From NCBI RefSeq assembly GCF_049847105.1, contig NZ_JBNCNS010000001.1, forward strand, positions 1-64,000: a stretch of 64,000 nt of DNA. Reading direction: 5' to 3'. Shown here one piece after another: positions 35,261-44,872 of the stretch (positions within the stretch are counted from its first letter, which is position 1; each line of letters opens with the position of its first letter). This stretch comes from Gordonia sp049847105 (lineage in GTDB: Bacteria; Actinomycetota; Actinomycetes; Mycobacteriales; Mycobacteriaceae). A program made the translations under genes and the position numbers. The notes under the pieces are model-generated. The model was not told the origin of the DNA. It was given only the letters and a program-made list of their open reading frames with translations, and did not search any database.

Positions 35261-35915
35261 ACGTCCGGGACCACCGGGGCAGGCTCAACCCTGCGGACAC
35301 CAGGAAACAAAGCGCGCCGACGAACGTGCCGGCGCTCGCCACCTCGTCGCTGACCGTCTGCCCTGCGGACGTCACGTAGGCACCCACCGCCGACGCCCCG
35401 AAGGCGATGCAGCCCAGCAGGTTGACCTGCGGCGCCCACCAGTCGCGGCGCCGCGGCGCCCAGACGCGGACGGTGTGGGCGAACACGATCACCGCGAGGA
35501 TGCCGCTCACCAGGAATGCGACCGAACCGGCTGCGTCCGGGGACCACACCCGACGGCGATCTTCGGTGACCGTGGCGGCATGGAGAGCTGCCGCAGTACT
35601 CGCATTGAACAGCAGGGCCCCGCCGAATTGTGTTGCCGCGGAGAGCCACTCGGCGCGAAACTGTTTGCCGTCGTCGGGGGTCGAGGTGGTCGCCGCACCG
35701 CTGAGCGCATATTGGATCAGTGCCGCACCGGTGAAGAACCAGGCGCCGACGAAGAAACTCAGATTCGCCACCGACGCACCTACCCACGCCATGAATCCGG
35801 GCGCGGCGCCCAGTGCGAAGAGCGCCGACCCGATCATGAACCCCCAACATTGCTTCTCGAGCGTCGCCGACAGAAACCGGGTCGGGCCGTTCGCTGCTAC
35901 GACATCACCGTTCAC
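35259..35915 (-). CDS. YrhK-like integral membrane protein, function unknown
   Basis: A 218-residue hydrophobic protein with about six membrane segments. FMIGSALFALGAAPGFMAWV and FFVGAWFFTGAALIQYAL resemble the YrhK-domain pattern (two short membrane helices with Gly-rich turns). A middle soluble stretch contains RAEWLSAATQFGGALLFN. The GTG at 35915 before NGDVVAANGPTRF is the likely start; longer frames upstream look non-coding. No partner gene is evident. The call rests on pattern and is moderate. Confidence 0.6.
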   Translation of the reverse strand: MNGDVVAANGPTRFLSATLEKQCWGFMIGSALFALGAAPGFMAWVGASVANLSFFVGAWFFTGAALIQYALSGAATTSTPDDGKQFRAEWLSAATQFGGALLFNASTAAALHAATVTEDRRRVWSPDAAGSVAFLVSGILAVIVFAHTVRVWAPRRRDWWAPQVNLLGCIAFGASAVGAYVTSAGQTVSDEVASAGTFVGALCFLVSAGLSLPRWSRT

Positions 35916-36390
35916 CCCTGCATTCTGGTGGATTCGGCGCGCCGATGACGCACGTTGCGGCAGGATCGTCGGCGGACAGCACGAGCACACCGACATCACG
36001 AGCACCCCGACACCTGGAGCGCCCCGAGGCAGACCGTCACGCTCGAAACCGACCTCGACGCCGGCGCCGTCTGCTCGGGGATGCTGTTGCAGTCGACCTT
36101 CCTGCATGTGTGTCAGGTCTGTTCGGCGTCCCGGCGATGAGTGCCCGAAGGTGTCCGCAGCCGCTACCGAGGCACCATCGAGATCGATACCGGACGTATC
36201 ACCGGGGTCGCCGGCATGGTCGCCCGTGGGATCTTCCGGCACCACGAACGTCGGTGGCGGGCGTTCGCGCGCACTCTGGCGCCCAGAGCGGACTGAACTC
36301 GCACCTTCGCCAGATGCCCAACGGTTTTCAGGTCATACGGGAAATGAGTTCTTCGCGGCTGACGCTCGCACTGCGACAAGGATGTCACGG
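35916..36390. other. Gene-poor stretch with a possible decayed C-terminus
   Basis: Between the YrhK-like gene and tRNA-Arg no intact gene is supported. On the plus strand about 36150-36297, GTIEIDTGRITGVAGMVARG followed by IFRHHERRWRAFARTLAPRAD and a stop looks like the end of a real protein. The frame cannot be followed upstream to a start, so it is probably a remnant. No repeats or hairpins of note. Confidence 0.35.
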
Positions 36391-36463
36391 TGCCCCCGGC
36401 AGGATTCGAACCTGCGGCCTTCTGCTCCGGAGGCAGACGCTCTATCCCCTGAGCTACGGGGGC
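36391..36463 (-). tRNA. tRNA-Arg (anticodon CCG)
   Basis: The minus strand folds into a complete cloverleaf: acceptor GCCCCCG/CGGGGGC with discriminator A, D-arm GCTC/GAGC, anticodon stem TCTGC/GCAGA with loop CTCCGGA (anticodon CCG, reads CGG), and T-arm GCAGG-TTCGAAT-CCTGC. The length is 73 nt and CCA is not encoded. It is a common integration target, but no attachment-site duplication was seen nearby. Confidence 0.97.
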
Positions 36464-36518
36464 TCAACGGGCGAGGGTTAGCGTAACGCACGCGCGCCAC
36501 CCGAACCCAATCGGGTCG

Positions 36519-39488
36519 TCACGACACACCGAGCGCTCCCGACATGCGGATGTGCGAACCGCTCTCTCCGCGTACGACGTGCAGTTGGGCTGGAATACGC
36601 GCCCGGAGTTCGTCGACGTGGCTCACGACACCCACGACACGTCCGCCCGAGCGGAGGTCGTCGAGAACGCCCATCACCAGGTCGAGCGCTTCAGGATCGA
36701 GGGCACCGAACCCTTCGTCGATGAAGATCGTGTCGAGCACGTGACCGCCGGATTCCGCGGCGACCACGTCGGCGAGGCCGAGTGCGAGGGCCAGTGAGGC
36801 GAAGAACGTCTCACCGCCCGACAAGGTGGTGGTCGCCCTGACCGCTCCGGTGTACTCGTCGCGGACCTCGATGCCGAGCCCACCGCGTCGCCCACGCGGC
36901 CCAACGGCATCGGTATGCACGAATTCATATCGGCCCGAGGACATCTGGTGCAGTCGAGCGGACGCGGCCACGAGCACCTCCGTCAGCCGCGCGGCCAGCA
37001 CGTAGGACCGCAACGACATCCGCCGGGAGTTCTGTCCCCGCCCGCTCACCAACTCGGCGAGGCCTTGGAGCTCATCGTGACGCGCCCGCATCGGAGCGAG
37101 CACGTCGGCGGCCGCCCAGAACTGGCTGACGTAGTCGTCCAGATCCCGCAGACGCCGAACCGCCACTGCACGACGACTCGTGGCCTCGTCACGCACCTGC
37201 CGGGCAGATGCCAGGTTCGCGGCGAGGGCATCGGTGTCGACCGGTTCGGCGGCCATCGCCGCACGCACCTCCGTGTCGGCGAGGGTCGATTCGGCTGCCG
37301 CCCGGATTCGCGACGCCTGCAGCACCATCGCCTCCCACTCGGACAGGCGAGCCTCCGAGGTCAGCGCCGCGGTGGCCTCCGACGGGTCCGCGAAGCCTGC
37401 GGCGGCACACTTCTCGGCGAGCCGGTCCAGGGCGTCTGCACGTCGCTGCCGGACTCGGACCAGTTCATTCCGTGCGTCGCGCAGCCGCGCCGCACGACGA
37501 CACAGTTCCGCCAGTTCGGCACGTCGCTCGGCCACACCGGTGCGCCCGCCGGTCGCTTCCGCGACGTCGGCATCGAGTGCCCCGAGTGTGTCGCGGAGCG
37601 CGGTGAGCCGTTCGCGACGCCCGGCCTGCGCGGTGTCGGCATCGCTGCGTTCGACACGTACCGACTCGATGTCGGCCTCGATGGCCTTGAGTGCCGCCGC
37701 CAGGGAGGAAGTGCGTTCCGCGGAACGTTCCGCGTCCTCGAGGTCGGCGGTGTTCTGTGCCCGGTGGGCGTCGATCTGATCCCGCATGGCCCCGTCGATG
37801 GTGGCATCGAGGTGGGTACGCCGTTCGACGAGTGCCGCACGATCCGACTCCGCGGCCGATCGGGTGTCCGCGGCGCGTTGGGCGGCCTCGACGGCGTCGG
37901 CTTCCTGCGCCTCACCGATCGACGTCGCCGAATCGCTCACTGCGGGCAGCGGATGCTCGACCGATCCGCAGACCGCACACGGCGTTCCGTCCACCAGCTG
38001 GCCCGCGAGCTCGGCCGCCATCCCTGTCAGCCTCCGTTCCCGGACATCCAGGAGGCGCTCGCGCGCAGTCGTGTATTGCTCACGCGCATCGAGGAGCTGC
38101 TGTTCGGCGCGAGCGATCTCCGGCTCGAGCGCCTCGCGATCGGCGACGGCCCGGGCGATGGTGGCCAGGCGATCCCGTTCGGCGTGCAGGTGCGGCAGCT
38201 GTGCTCGTGCCGCGACCGCACCGGCAAGCTCGGCGGCAGCCTTCTCTCGGCGCTCCGGCGCCTGCTCGAGAAGCGAGTCCATCTCGGCGAGGCGACGCTC
38301 GGTCGCGTCCATCTCGTCCCGGATCCGATCGATGTCGGCAATGAGCTCCGGCCGCCGGGCGAGGCGGGCGGCCAACGGCTCCCAGCGGCCGGACTCGGCG
38401 GTCCAACGCTCGATCGCGGCGTCGAGCGAGCCCTCCGCACTGCTCCGACACAGCGGAGCTCCCTCGTCGAGCGCGGCCAGCTCGGCATCGAGGCGGGCAC
38501 ACTCCGATTCGGCGGTTGCCAGCGCGGCTGCGGCGCGGTCCCGGTCCTCGACCACCGACGCAATCGGTGCGGCTCGCCGCCCGGACTCGAGTGCCGCGGT
38601 GATCGCGGCCAATTCCGCTCCCCCGTCGGCGAGCTGGACCAATCGCGTCGTGGCCTCGTCACCCCGCCGTCGAGCATCCACCAGCCGTGCACCGTGATCA
38701 TGGGCGGCCTGTACACGATCGAGTTCGGCCTGCGCCCCGGTCAGCGCGTCGACACACCCGGTCGCATCCGTACGCGCGGCCGCCAGGCAGTTCTGCGCCC
38801 ACTCCATGTCGGGATCGGCGACGTCGGCACCGCCGAGAGCGACGATCTGGCCTGCGATACGATCCGCAGCCGCCGTCCGCTCCGCCACTGCACTCGCACT
38901 CTGCCGCGCCCGCTCACGCAGCCACTCCTCGAGGTCGCCGAATCGCTCGGTGTCGAACAGCCTCTCCAGCAGGCCTTCTCGATCCTCGGAAGTCGCTCGC
39001 AGAAACCTCGCGAACTCGCCCTGCGGCAGCAGCACCACCTGAAAGAACTGGTCGGCGCTCATCCCCAACAGCCGCGTCACCACCTCGCCGATCTCCGGCA
39101 GGCGGGTCAGGTCCGGGCCCGAATCGTCCAGCCACACCAACGTGCCCCGCGCATTGACCTTGGTGGTGCCGGTACCGCGTTTCTTGGGCCGGAGATGATC
39201 GGGTGACCGGGTGATGCGCAGCCGGCGGCCCCCGATCGTCGCCTCGAGCTCGACCTCGGGTACCTGATCGGCCGACGAGTGATCGGAATGCAAGCGGCGG
39301 TTGGTGTCCCGGGCGCCGGGCACCCGGCCGAAGAGCGCGAACGCGACTCCGTCGAGCACCGTCGTCTTGCCCGCGCCGGTCTGCCCGTGCAACAGGAACA
39401 GTCCGTCCCCGGCGAGCGATTCGAAGTCGACCACGACCTCGTCGGCGAACGGACCGAATGCCCGCATCCGTAAGTGGTGCAATCTCAT
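36519..39488 (-). CDS. sbcC: Exonuclease SbcCD subunit C (SMC-like ATPase)
   Basis: A 989-residue Rad50-type protein that acts with SbcD on DNA ends and hairpins. The N-terminal ATPase half has Walker A GQTGAGKTTVLDG and the C-terminal half has Walker B TIFIDEGFGALDPE with signature TTLSGGETFFASLALA. They are joined by long Ala/Glu/Arg-rich coiled coils. The zinc hook CxxC is at the apex (GTPCAVCGSVEHP, about residue 500). Its start overlaps the sbcD stop by 4 bases. Confidence 0.96.
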   Translation of the reverse strand: MRLHHLRMRAFGPFADEVVVDFESLAGDGLFLLHGQTGAGKTTVLDGVAFALFGRVPGARDTNRRLHSDHSSADQVPEVELEATIGGRRLRITRSPDHLRPKKRGTGTTKVNARGTLVWLDDSGPDLTRLPEIGEVVTRLLGMSADQFFQVVLLPQGEFARFLRATSEDREGLLERLFDTERFGDLEEWLRERARQSASAVAERTAAADRIAGQIVALGGADVADPDMEWAQNCLAAARTDATGCVDALTGAQAELDRVQAAHDHGARLVDARRRGDEATTRLVQLADGGAELAAITAALESGRRAAPIASVVEDRDRAAAALATAESECARLDAELAALDEGAPLCRSSAEGSLDAAIERWTAESGRWEPLAARLARRPELIADIDRIRDEMDATERRLAEMDSLLEQAPERREKAAAELAGAVAARAQLPHLHAERDRLATIARAVADREALEPEIARAEQQLLDAREQYTTARERLLDVRERRLTGMAAELAGQLVDGTPCAVCGSVEHPLPAVSDSATSIGEAQEADAVEAAQRAADTRSAAESDRAALVERRTHLDATIDGAMRDQIDAHRAQNTADLEDAERSAERTSSLAAALKAIEADIESVRVERSDADTAQAGRRERLTALRDTLGALDADVAEATGGRTGVAERRAELAELCRRAARLRDARNELVRVRQRRADALDRLAEKCAAAGFADPSEATAALTSEARLSEWEAMVLQASRIRAAAESTLADTEVRAAMAAEPVDTDALAANLASARQVRDEATSRRAVAVRRLRDLDDYVSQFWAAADVLAPMRARHDELQGLAELVSGRGQNSRRMSLRSYVLAARLTEVLVAASARLHQMSSGRYEFVHTDAVGPRGRRGGLGIEVRDEYTGAVRATTTLSGGETFFASLALALGLADVVAAESGGHVLDTIFIDEGFGALDPEALDLVMGVLDDLRSGGRVVGVVSHVDELRARIPAQLHVVRGESGSHIRMSGALGVS

Positions 39489-40684
39489 GCTGACTCCGCC
39501 ACACCCGGCTCGACGTCGAAGAGGGTCAGCTCCCCGTCCGATCCGCCATCGGAGTCAGGCTCGCCGACGACCGCACGCACCGCCCGATCGACGAGGGCAC
39601 ATTCCCGCGCGGTGGGGGTGTCGCGCACGTCGGCGACGAAGGCGGCGATGATCTCGGCGTCGGTGCGACCGTGTACCCGCGATCGATAGTCGAGCCCGTC
39701 GCCGAGGTGGGGGCGATCCCACTGCACATGCACGGCATGCGGAAATCGTTCCCGCAGTCGACGCATCGCATCGACCGGGCGGACCGCATCGGTCAGGGCC
39801 GCTTCGACATAGTGGTCCTCCGCATCGCTCAGCGAGCCGTCGGTGAGGAGCTCGTCGAGAGTGCCCACCAAGGAACTCAGCCCGCGGACGGTCGGGAGTT
39901 CTCGGGCGCCCACCCCGGCGACGCCGTTCGCGTCGAGGTCGACGACCCACACCGACTTGTGCTCGGAACGCTCGCCGAACGAGTACGGCAGCAGTGATCC
40001 GCTGTACCGGACTGCCTCGCCGAGTTGCTGCGGCGAGTGCAGATGCCCGAGTGCCACATAGTCGACCCCGGAGAAGTTCTCGGCGCCAACGGTTTCCACA
40101 CCACCGACACTGATGGATCGTTCGGATCCGGAGGCCAGGGCGCCGACCACGAAGGCGTGCGCGGCCACCACCGACCGGGCGGACCGGCCGGCCAGATCTG
40201 CACGAACCCGGTCCATCGCCGCTCGGAGCACCTCGGCATGGGTGCGGGCGTCGTCGACACCGAGGTGCCGCCGCGCGGTTTCCGGTTCGAGATATGGGAT
40301 GCCGTAGATCGCCACCTCACCGAACTCGTCGCCCAGGACGACCGGTTCGCCGATCTCCTCGATCGAGGTCCGCAGGTGCAGCCCGCCCGCCGCCGCGAAT
40401 CCGGACCCGGCCCCGAGACGGGTCGGCGAATCATGATTGCCCGAGGTGATGACGATCTGAGCGCCCGCCGCCGCGATCTCGGCGAGCCCGCGGTCGTACA
40501 CCCGTACCGCGTCCGCCGACGGAACGGACCGGTCGTACACGTCTCCGGCGACCACCACGGCATCGGCCGACTCCTCGGCCACGATTCCGGCGAGGTGCGA
40601 CAGCGCAGCCATCTGGTCGTCGAGCAGCTCGACGCCGTGAAAGGTCCGACCCAGGTGCCAGTCGGAGGTGTGGATGATGCGCAT
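39485..40684 (-). CDS. sbcD: Exonuclease SbcCD subunit D (Mre11-type nuclease)
   Basis: A 399-residue Mn-dependent nuclease of the calcineurin-like phosphoesterase fold. Metal-binding motifs appear in order: SDWHLGRTFHG, VVAGDVYDRSVPS, VITSGNHDSPTR, VVAAHAFV and YVALGHLHSPQQ. The C-terminal capping domain follows. It forms a two-gene unit with sbcC in the usual D-then-C order. In M. tuberculosis a related pair lies at the same map region (Rv1277-Rv1278, from memory). Confidence 0.96.
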   Translation of the reverse strand: MRIIHTSDWHLGRTFHGVELLDDQMAALSHLAGIVAEESADAVVVAGDVYDRSVPSADAVRVYDRGLAEIAAAGAQIVITSGNHDSPTRLGAGSGFAAAGGLHLRTSIEEIGEPVVLGDEFGEVAIYGIPYLEPETARRHLGVDDARTHAEVLRAAMDRVRADLAGRSARSVVAAHAFVVGALASGSERSISVGGVETVGAENFSGVDYVALGHLHSPQQLGEAVRYSGSLLPYSFGERSEHKSVWVVDLDANGVAGVGARELPTVRGLSSLVGTLDELLTDGSLSDAEDHYVEAALTDAVRPVDAMRRLRERFPHAVHVQWDRPHLGDGLDYRSRVHGRTDAEIIAAFVADVRDTPTARECALVDRAVRAVVGEPDSDGGSDGELTLFDVEPGVAESA

Positions 40685-40798
40685 GCGCTCACCCTACGAG
40701 CGCCTCCCGACAGACTGTGGGAGGCAAAGCCGCACCCGTGGGCACCGACCTCGCCACTCGGGCGAGGTCGGCGCCCACGGTGATCGTCGATGCGCGGG

Positions 40799-42319
40799 TC
40801 AGGCGGTCGGCACCCCCGTCGCGGCGCCCTCGCCGGCCTGATCCGACGGCACCGGCGGCACGCCGGGCGGGGTCTGATGCTTCGGCTTCACGAAGAACAG
40901 CGCGGCGACGACGCCGAACAGGAGCACCACGGCCGGCAGGTAGAGCGACTGGCCCATCGCGGTGGCAAATCCCTCGCGCACCATCTCCGGGAGCTGGCCG
41001 CCGGCACTGTGGTGCTCGGTGTCGACGCCCGGCAGCAGCGCGGCGAGCCGGGTCTGCATCAGTGCGCCCACGGCCGCACTGCCCAGCACCGATCCGATCA
41101 TCCGGGTGGTGTTGTAGACGCCGGCGCCGGCGCCGGCCTGATGCCACGGCAGGTTGCGGGTCGCGGTGGCGGCCAACGGCGCCCAGATGCCCGCCGACGC
41201 GATCCCCATCAGGCACATCGGGATGACCAACTGCCACACCGGGGTCGCCGGCCGGGCGATCATGCCGACCCAACCGACGGCGATGGCGTTCAGCAGCAAC
41301 GAGGTCGCGATGATGGTACGGGGATGGACGCGGTCGAGGACACGGCCGACGATCGGCGCCAGGACGCCGGTGAGCACTGCCATCGGGACCATCATCACCG
41401 CCGAGCGGGTCGGTGACATGCCGCCGACGAGCTGCAGGAAGAACATCGTCGGGATCATCAGTCCGGAGATCGCGAATCCCATCGACGCGATACCGATGTT
41501 GGCCAGGGAGAAGTTGCGGTCCCGGAACAACGAGAGCGGCACCAGGGGTTCACCCTTGATCCGCGACTGCCAGTAGACGAAGAGCGCCATCACCAGCACG
41601 CCACCGACGATGAGCGTCCAGATCCAGCCGTTCCAGTTGTACTTCTCGCCGTCCTGGATGCCGAACACCAACGCCGACAGACCGATCGCCGACAAGGCAA
41701 CGCCGATCCAGTCGAATTGGTGGTCGTGGGTCTCGACATCGGGGACGAGCACGTACGCCAGCACCAGGCCGACGATGCCGACCGGGATGTTGACGAAGAA
41801 GATCCACTCCCACCCGAGGCTGTCGGTGAGCACTCCGCCCAGCAACGGTCCGACGAGCGTGGCCACGCCGGCCACGGTGCCCCAGACACCCATTGCGGCG
41901 CCGCGCTTCTCAGGCGGGAAGATGCGGGTGATCAGGGCCATCGTCTGCGGTGTGATCAACGCGGCGCCGACACCCTGCAGGGCGCGGGCGGCGATCAGTT
42001 CGCCGATCGACCCGGACAGCCCGCACCACACGCTGGCGATGGTGAAGACGAGCAGACCGAGCTGGTAAACGCGTTTGGGGCCGAATTTGTCGCCGAGGCG
42101 TCCGGTGATCAGCAGGGGCACCGCGTAGGTCAGCAGGTAGGCGCTCGTCACCCAGACGATGCCGTTCACATCGGTGTCCAGCGCGGTCTGGATCTGCGGC
42201 TGGGCCACTGCCACAATGGTCATGTCGACCAGGATCATGAAGAAGCCGACGCACAGCGCCAGCAGCGCGGCCCAGGGCCGTGTGGTCACCTGCGCGGCAG
42301 GGGTCGGGGTGGAGGTCAT
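40799..42319 (-). CDS. MFS drug exporter, DHA2 (14-helix) family
   Basis: A 506-residue proton-coupled exporter of the EmrB/QacA group. About 14 hydrophobic segments are visible. Family motifs are GRLGDKFGPKRVYQLGL (loop 2-3), AARALQGVGAALITP and GPLLGGVLTDSLGWEWIFFV (motif C and the following segment). The ATG at 42319 overlaps the padR stop by 4 bases, so the regulator and pump are one operon. Substrates cannot be predicted; the linked regulator and the divergent hydroquinone-reductase-like gene hint at aromatic or quinone-type compounds. Confidence 0.92.
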   Translation of the reverse strand: MTSTPTPAAQVTTRPWAALLALCVGFFMILVDMTIVAVAQPQIQTALDTDVNGIVWVTSAYLLTYAVPLLITGRLGDKFGPKRVYQLGLLVFTIASVWCGLSGSIGELIAARALQGVGAALITPQTMALITRIFPPEKRGAAMGVWGTVAGVATLVGPLLGGVLTDSLGWEWIFFVNIPVGIVGLVLAYVLVPDVETHDHQFDWIGVALSAIGLSALVFGIQDGEKYNWNGWIWTLIVGGVLVMALFVYWQSRIKGEPLVPLSLFRDRNFSLANIGIASMGFAISGLMIPTMFFLQLVGGMSPTRSAVMMVPMAVLTGVLAPIVGRVLDRVHPRTIIATSLLLNAIAVGWVGMIARPATPVWQLVIPMCLMGIASAGIWAPLAATATRNLPWHQAGAGAGVYNTTRMIGSVLGSAAVGALMQTRLAALLPGVDTEHHSAGGQLPEMVREGFATAMGQSLYLPAVVLLFGVVAALFFVKPKHQTPPGVPPVPSDQAGEGAATGVPTA

Positions 42320-42963
42320 TCGTCGTTCGCTTTCTGATGGAGGACGCCCGCGATGACCGAGCTGCCCTGATAGGGGGAACCCGGATCGTCGAGCCATTCG
42401 ATGCTGGAGTTCTCGAGACGGTCGACAAGGTCCTCGACCCAGTCGATCTGAGCGCGCAAAGTCGCGATGCGGCAACCGATGTCGAGATGGAACATCTCGG
42501 GTGTCCCCCGCTCCCGGACGGCGGCGACACCGCCGTCCAACTCGGTCAGCGCCGTACGCATCGCCTCGAGTCGGGTGGTCAGCAGTTCGACCACCCGCGC
42601 ACGGGGGAGCCCGTGCGCTTCGGAGAGGGCGAGATAGAGCTCGGGGTATTCGACGGGATGGCGGGAGACGATCTCTTCGAGGCTCTCGAACAACACGCGC
42701 CGACCGAGATCGGTGATGGCATAAACAGTGCGTTCGGGACGGTTCCCCGCACGCTGGACGTCGTGGACCTCGATGAGTTCCTGGGAGAGCAGCCGATCGA
42801 CCGTGTGGTACATCGTGCCGGGCCGGAACTTCGCCAGACGATCTTCTCGTCGTTCGACCGTCGTCTGGAACATCTCGTACGGGTGCATCGGCCGTTCCGC
42901 GACGAGTCCCAGTACCAGCACCGCCAGTGGCGGCAGGGGTCCGCATGCCTTGGCTCCCACCAC
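42316..42963 (-). CDS. PadR-family transcriptional regulator
   Basis: A 215-residue repressor. The PadR winged helix occupies about residues 10-90 (LAVLVLGLVAERPMHPYEMF, then RPGTMYHTVDRLLSQELIEV and RTVYAITDLGRRVL), and a C-terminal helical dimerisation region follows. Start candidates are GTG at 42963 and 42960, with GGGAGG just before them at short spacing. It sits in front of the MFS exporter and divergent from the GST-like gene, with a perfect inverted repeat between, so it probably controls both. Confidence 0.88.
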   Translation of the reverse strand: MVGAKACGPLPPLAVLVLGLVAERPMHPYEMFQTTVERREDRLAKFRPGTMYHTVDRLLSQELIEVHDVQRAGNRPERTVYAITDLGRRVLFESLEEIVSRHPVEYPELYLALSEAHGLPRARVVELLTTRLEAMRTALTELDGGVAAVRERGTPEMFHLDIGCRIATLRAQIDWVEDLVDRLENSSIEWLDDPGSPYQGSSVIAGVLHQKANDE

Positions 42964-42987
42964 ACCTCCCGAATTGATCCACTGCAA

Positions 42988-43005
42988 ATATTCCGTGTGG
43001 AATAT
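42988..43005. promoter_or_regulatory. Inverted repeat, probable PadR operator
   Basis: ATATTCC-GTGT-GGAATAT is a perfect 7-bp inverted repeat with a 4-base centre in the 96-base gap between padR and the divergent GST-like gene. Its AT-richness and position between the divergent starts make it the best candidate operator for the adjacent PadR protein. Confidence 0.6.
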
Positions 43006-43059
43006 ACCGTGCCGGACATCGCATGCCAAGCGTCGGTGTCGATCACTACTGTGGTCACC

Positions 43060-44106
43060 ATGAGCACTGAGAGCGGTGGCGAGCAGGAGCAGGGCGTCTA
43101 CGTGACCACCGGCCAGGAGTTCGTCCGCGACACCGAATACATCGAGACGCGGATCACCCGAGATGGGCGGGACGGCCACCCCGTCGAGCCCGGGCGTTAT
43201 CGGCTCGTGGCGGCCCGCGCATGCCCCTGGGCGAACCGGACACTCATCGTCCGACGCCTTCTCGGACTGGAGGACGCGATCTCGCTGGGCCTCTGCGGCC
43301 CCACGCACGACGCCGACTCCTGGACCTTCGACCTCGATCCCGGCGGCGTGGACCCGGTGCTCGCCATCCCACGACTCAAGGACGCCTACGAGAAGAGGTT
43401 TCCCGGCTATCCCAAGGGCATCACCGTGCCGGCGGTCGTGGACACCCACAGCGGCGCGGTGGTCACCAACGACTTCCCGCAGATGACCATCGACTTCGAG
43501 CTCGAATGGGCCGAGCACCATCGCGCGGGTGCGCCGGAGCTGTACCCCGAACATCTCCGCGACGAGATCGACCAGGTGAACCGCGGCGTCTACACCGAGG
43601 TCAACAACGGGGTCTACCGATGCGGGTTCGCCGGCAACCAGGACGCCTACGACAAGGCCTACGACCGCTTGTTCACCAAGCTCGACGAACTGTCCGACCG
43701 CCTACGCACCCGGCGATACCTGGTGGGCGACACCATCACCGAGGCGGACGTCCGACTGTTCACCACCCTGGCCCGATTCGATCCCGTCTATCACGGCCAC
43801 TTCAAGTGCAACCGGAGCAAGTTGTCCGAGATGCCGGTGCTCTGGGCCTACGCCCGGGATCTGTTCCAGACACCCGGCTTCGGTGACACCACCGACTTCG
43901 CACAGATCAAGCGTCACTACTACGTGGTGCATCGCGACATCAACCCGACCGGCGTCGTCCCCGACGGGCCGGATCTCTCCAATTGGCTGACCCCCCATCA
44001 TCGGGACGAGCTCGGCGGCCGTCCATTCGGCGACGGCACGCCGCCCGGTCCGCCGAAGCCCGCCGAAATCGTCCCTCCGGAAGGTCGGGTACCCACACAT
44101 GGCTGA
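43060..44106 (+). CDS. Glutathionyl-hydroquinone reductase-like (Xi-class GST fold) protein
   Basis: A 348-residue protein of the Xi GST/ECM4/YqjG family. The catalytic Cys motif is ACPWANRTLIVRR (about residue 50), followed by GYPKGITVPAVVD and TNDFPQMTIDFE in the thioredoxin-like part. The helical domain has YTEVNNGVYRCGFAGNQ, YLVGDTITEADVRLFTTL and VYHGHFKCNR, all typical of the family. These enzymes reduce glutathionyl-hydroquinones. Actinobacteria usually lack glutathione and use mycothiol, so a mycothiol conjugate is the more likely substrate (inference). The PadR repressor is divergent. Confidence 0.88.
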   Translation: MSTESGGEQEQGVYVTTGQEFVRDTEYIETRITRDGRDGHPVEPGRYRLVAARACPWANRTLIVRRLLGLEDAISLGLCGPTHDADSWTFDLDPGGVDPVLAIPRLKDAYEKRFPGYPKGITVPAVVDTHSGAVVTNDFPQMTIDFELEWAEHHRAGAPELYPEHLRDEIDQVNRGVYTEVNNGVYRCGFAGNQDAYDKAYDRLFTKLDELSDRLRTRRYLVGDTITEADVRLFTTLARFDPVYHGHFKCNRSKLSEMPVLWAYARDLFQTPGFGDTTDFAQIKRHYYVVHRDINPTGVVPDGPDLSNWLTPHHRDELGGRPFGDGTPPGPPKPAEIVPPEGRVPTHG

Positions 44107-44872
44107 CATCAGACGCTCCACCGGAACCGCAGGCCCCCGCCCCGGTCAGCGGCCACCGGGCAAGGCCGTCGAGGTCACCGGCGGTCTGCTCGACCGCGCG
44201 CAGCGACTGCAGGGCCCGGCGGTCGCGAAGTACGTACGCAACCTCCGTGCCGCGCATCCCGAGGAATCGCCTGCGCAGATCATCACGAGACTCGAGAAGA
44301 TCTACCTCACCGCGGTCACCGGCTCCGGTGGGGCCGTCGGCGCCACCGCGGCCGTACCCGGCGTGGGCACGATGACTGCGCTCGGTGCGATGACCGGCGA
44401 GACCGCGTTCTTCCTCGAGGCCTCGGCATTGCTCGCCCTCTCGATCGCCGAGGTCCACGGAATCCCGGTGCACGATTCGGAGCGCCGGAAGACGCTGGTA
44501 CTCGCGGTGGCACTGGGCGAAGAAGGTGTGGTCGCGCTGGGACGGCTCGTCGGCACGCAGGGTGGCGCGCTGCGCCGCCTCGGCGGCGCAGCGATCCCCG
44601 GCGGGGGTCTGGGCAAGCTCAACAAGACGCTCGTCAACAAGCTGACCAAGAAGTACGCCATCAAACGGGCTCCCCTGGTGTTCGGCAAGCTGATGCCTGC
44701 CGGCATCGGCGCGATGATCGGCGGTATCGGCAACCGCGCCCTGGGCAAGCGCGTCGTCACCAACTCCCGGGAGGCGTTCGGTCCGCCACCGACAACCTGG
44801 GTCATCGACGGCTTGATCGTCGGGGACACGGGCCTCCCGGGCGCCGGTGACCGGCCCGACCTGGATCGGTGA
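44099..44872 (+). CDS. Hypothetical protein with hydrophobic central region
   Basis: A 257-residue protein I do not recognise with certainty. It has a basic N-terminus, an amphipathic stretch (ARAHPEESPAQIITRLEK region) and a Gly/Ala-rich hydrophobic segment (GGAVGATAAVPGVGTMTALG) followed by GETAFFLEASALLALSIAEV. This resembles EcsC-like or DUF697-like membrane-associated proteins. A later Gly/Met-rich segment (MPAGIGAMIGGIGNRALG) could also insert in a membrane. The ATG overlaps the previous stop by 8 bases and the next gene starts in ATGA overlap, so it is embedded in one transcript with the GST-like gene and the ABC exporter. Confidence 0.7.
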   Translation: MADIRRSTGTAGPRPGQRPPGKAVEVTGGLLDRAQRLQGPAVAKYVRNLRAAHPEESPAQIITRLEKIYLTAVTGSGGAVGATAAVPGVGTMTALGAMTGETAFFLEASALLALSIAEVHGIPVHDSERRKTLVLAVALGEEGVVALGRLVGTQGGALRRLGGAAIPGGGLGKLNKTLVNKLTKKYAIKRAPLVFGKLMPAGIGAMIGGIGNRALGKRVVTNSREAFGPPPTTWVIDGLIVGDTGLPGAGDRPDLDR

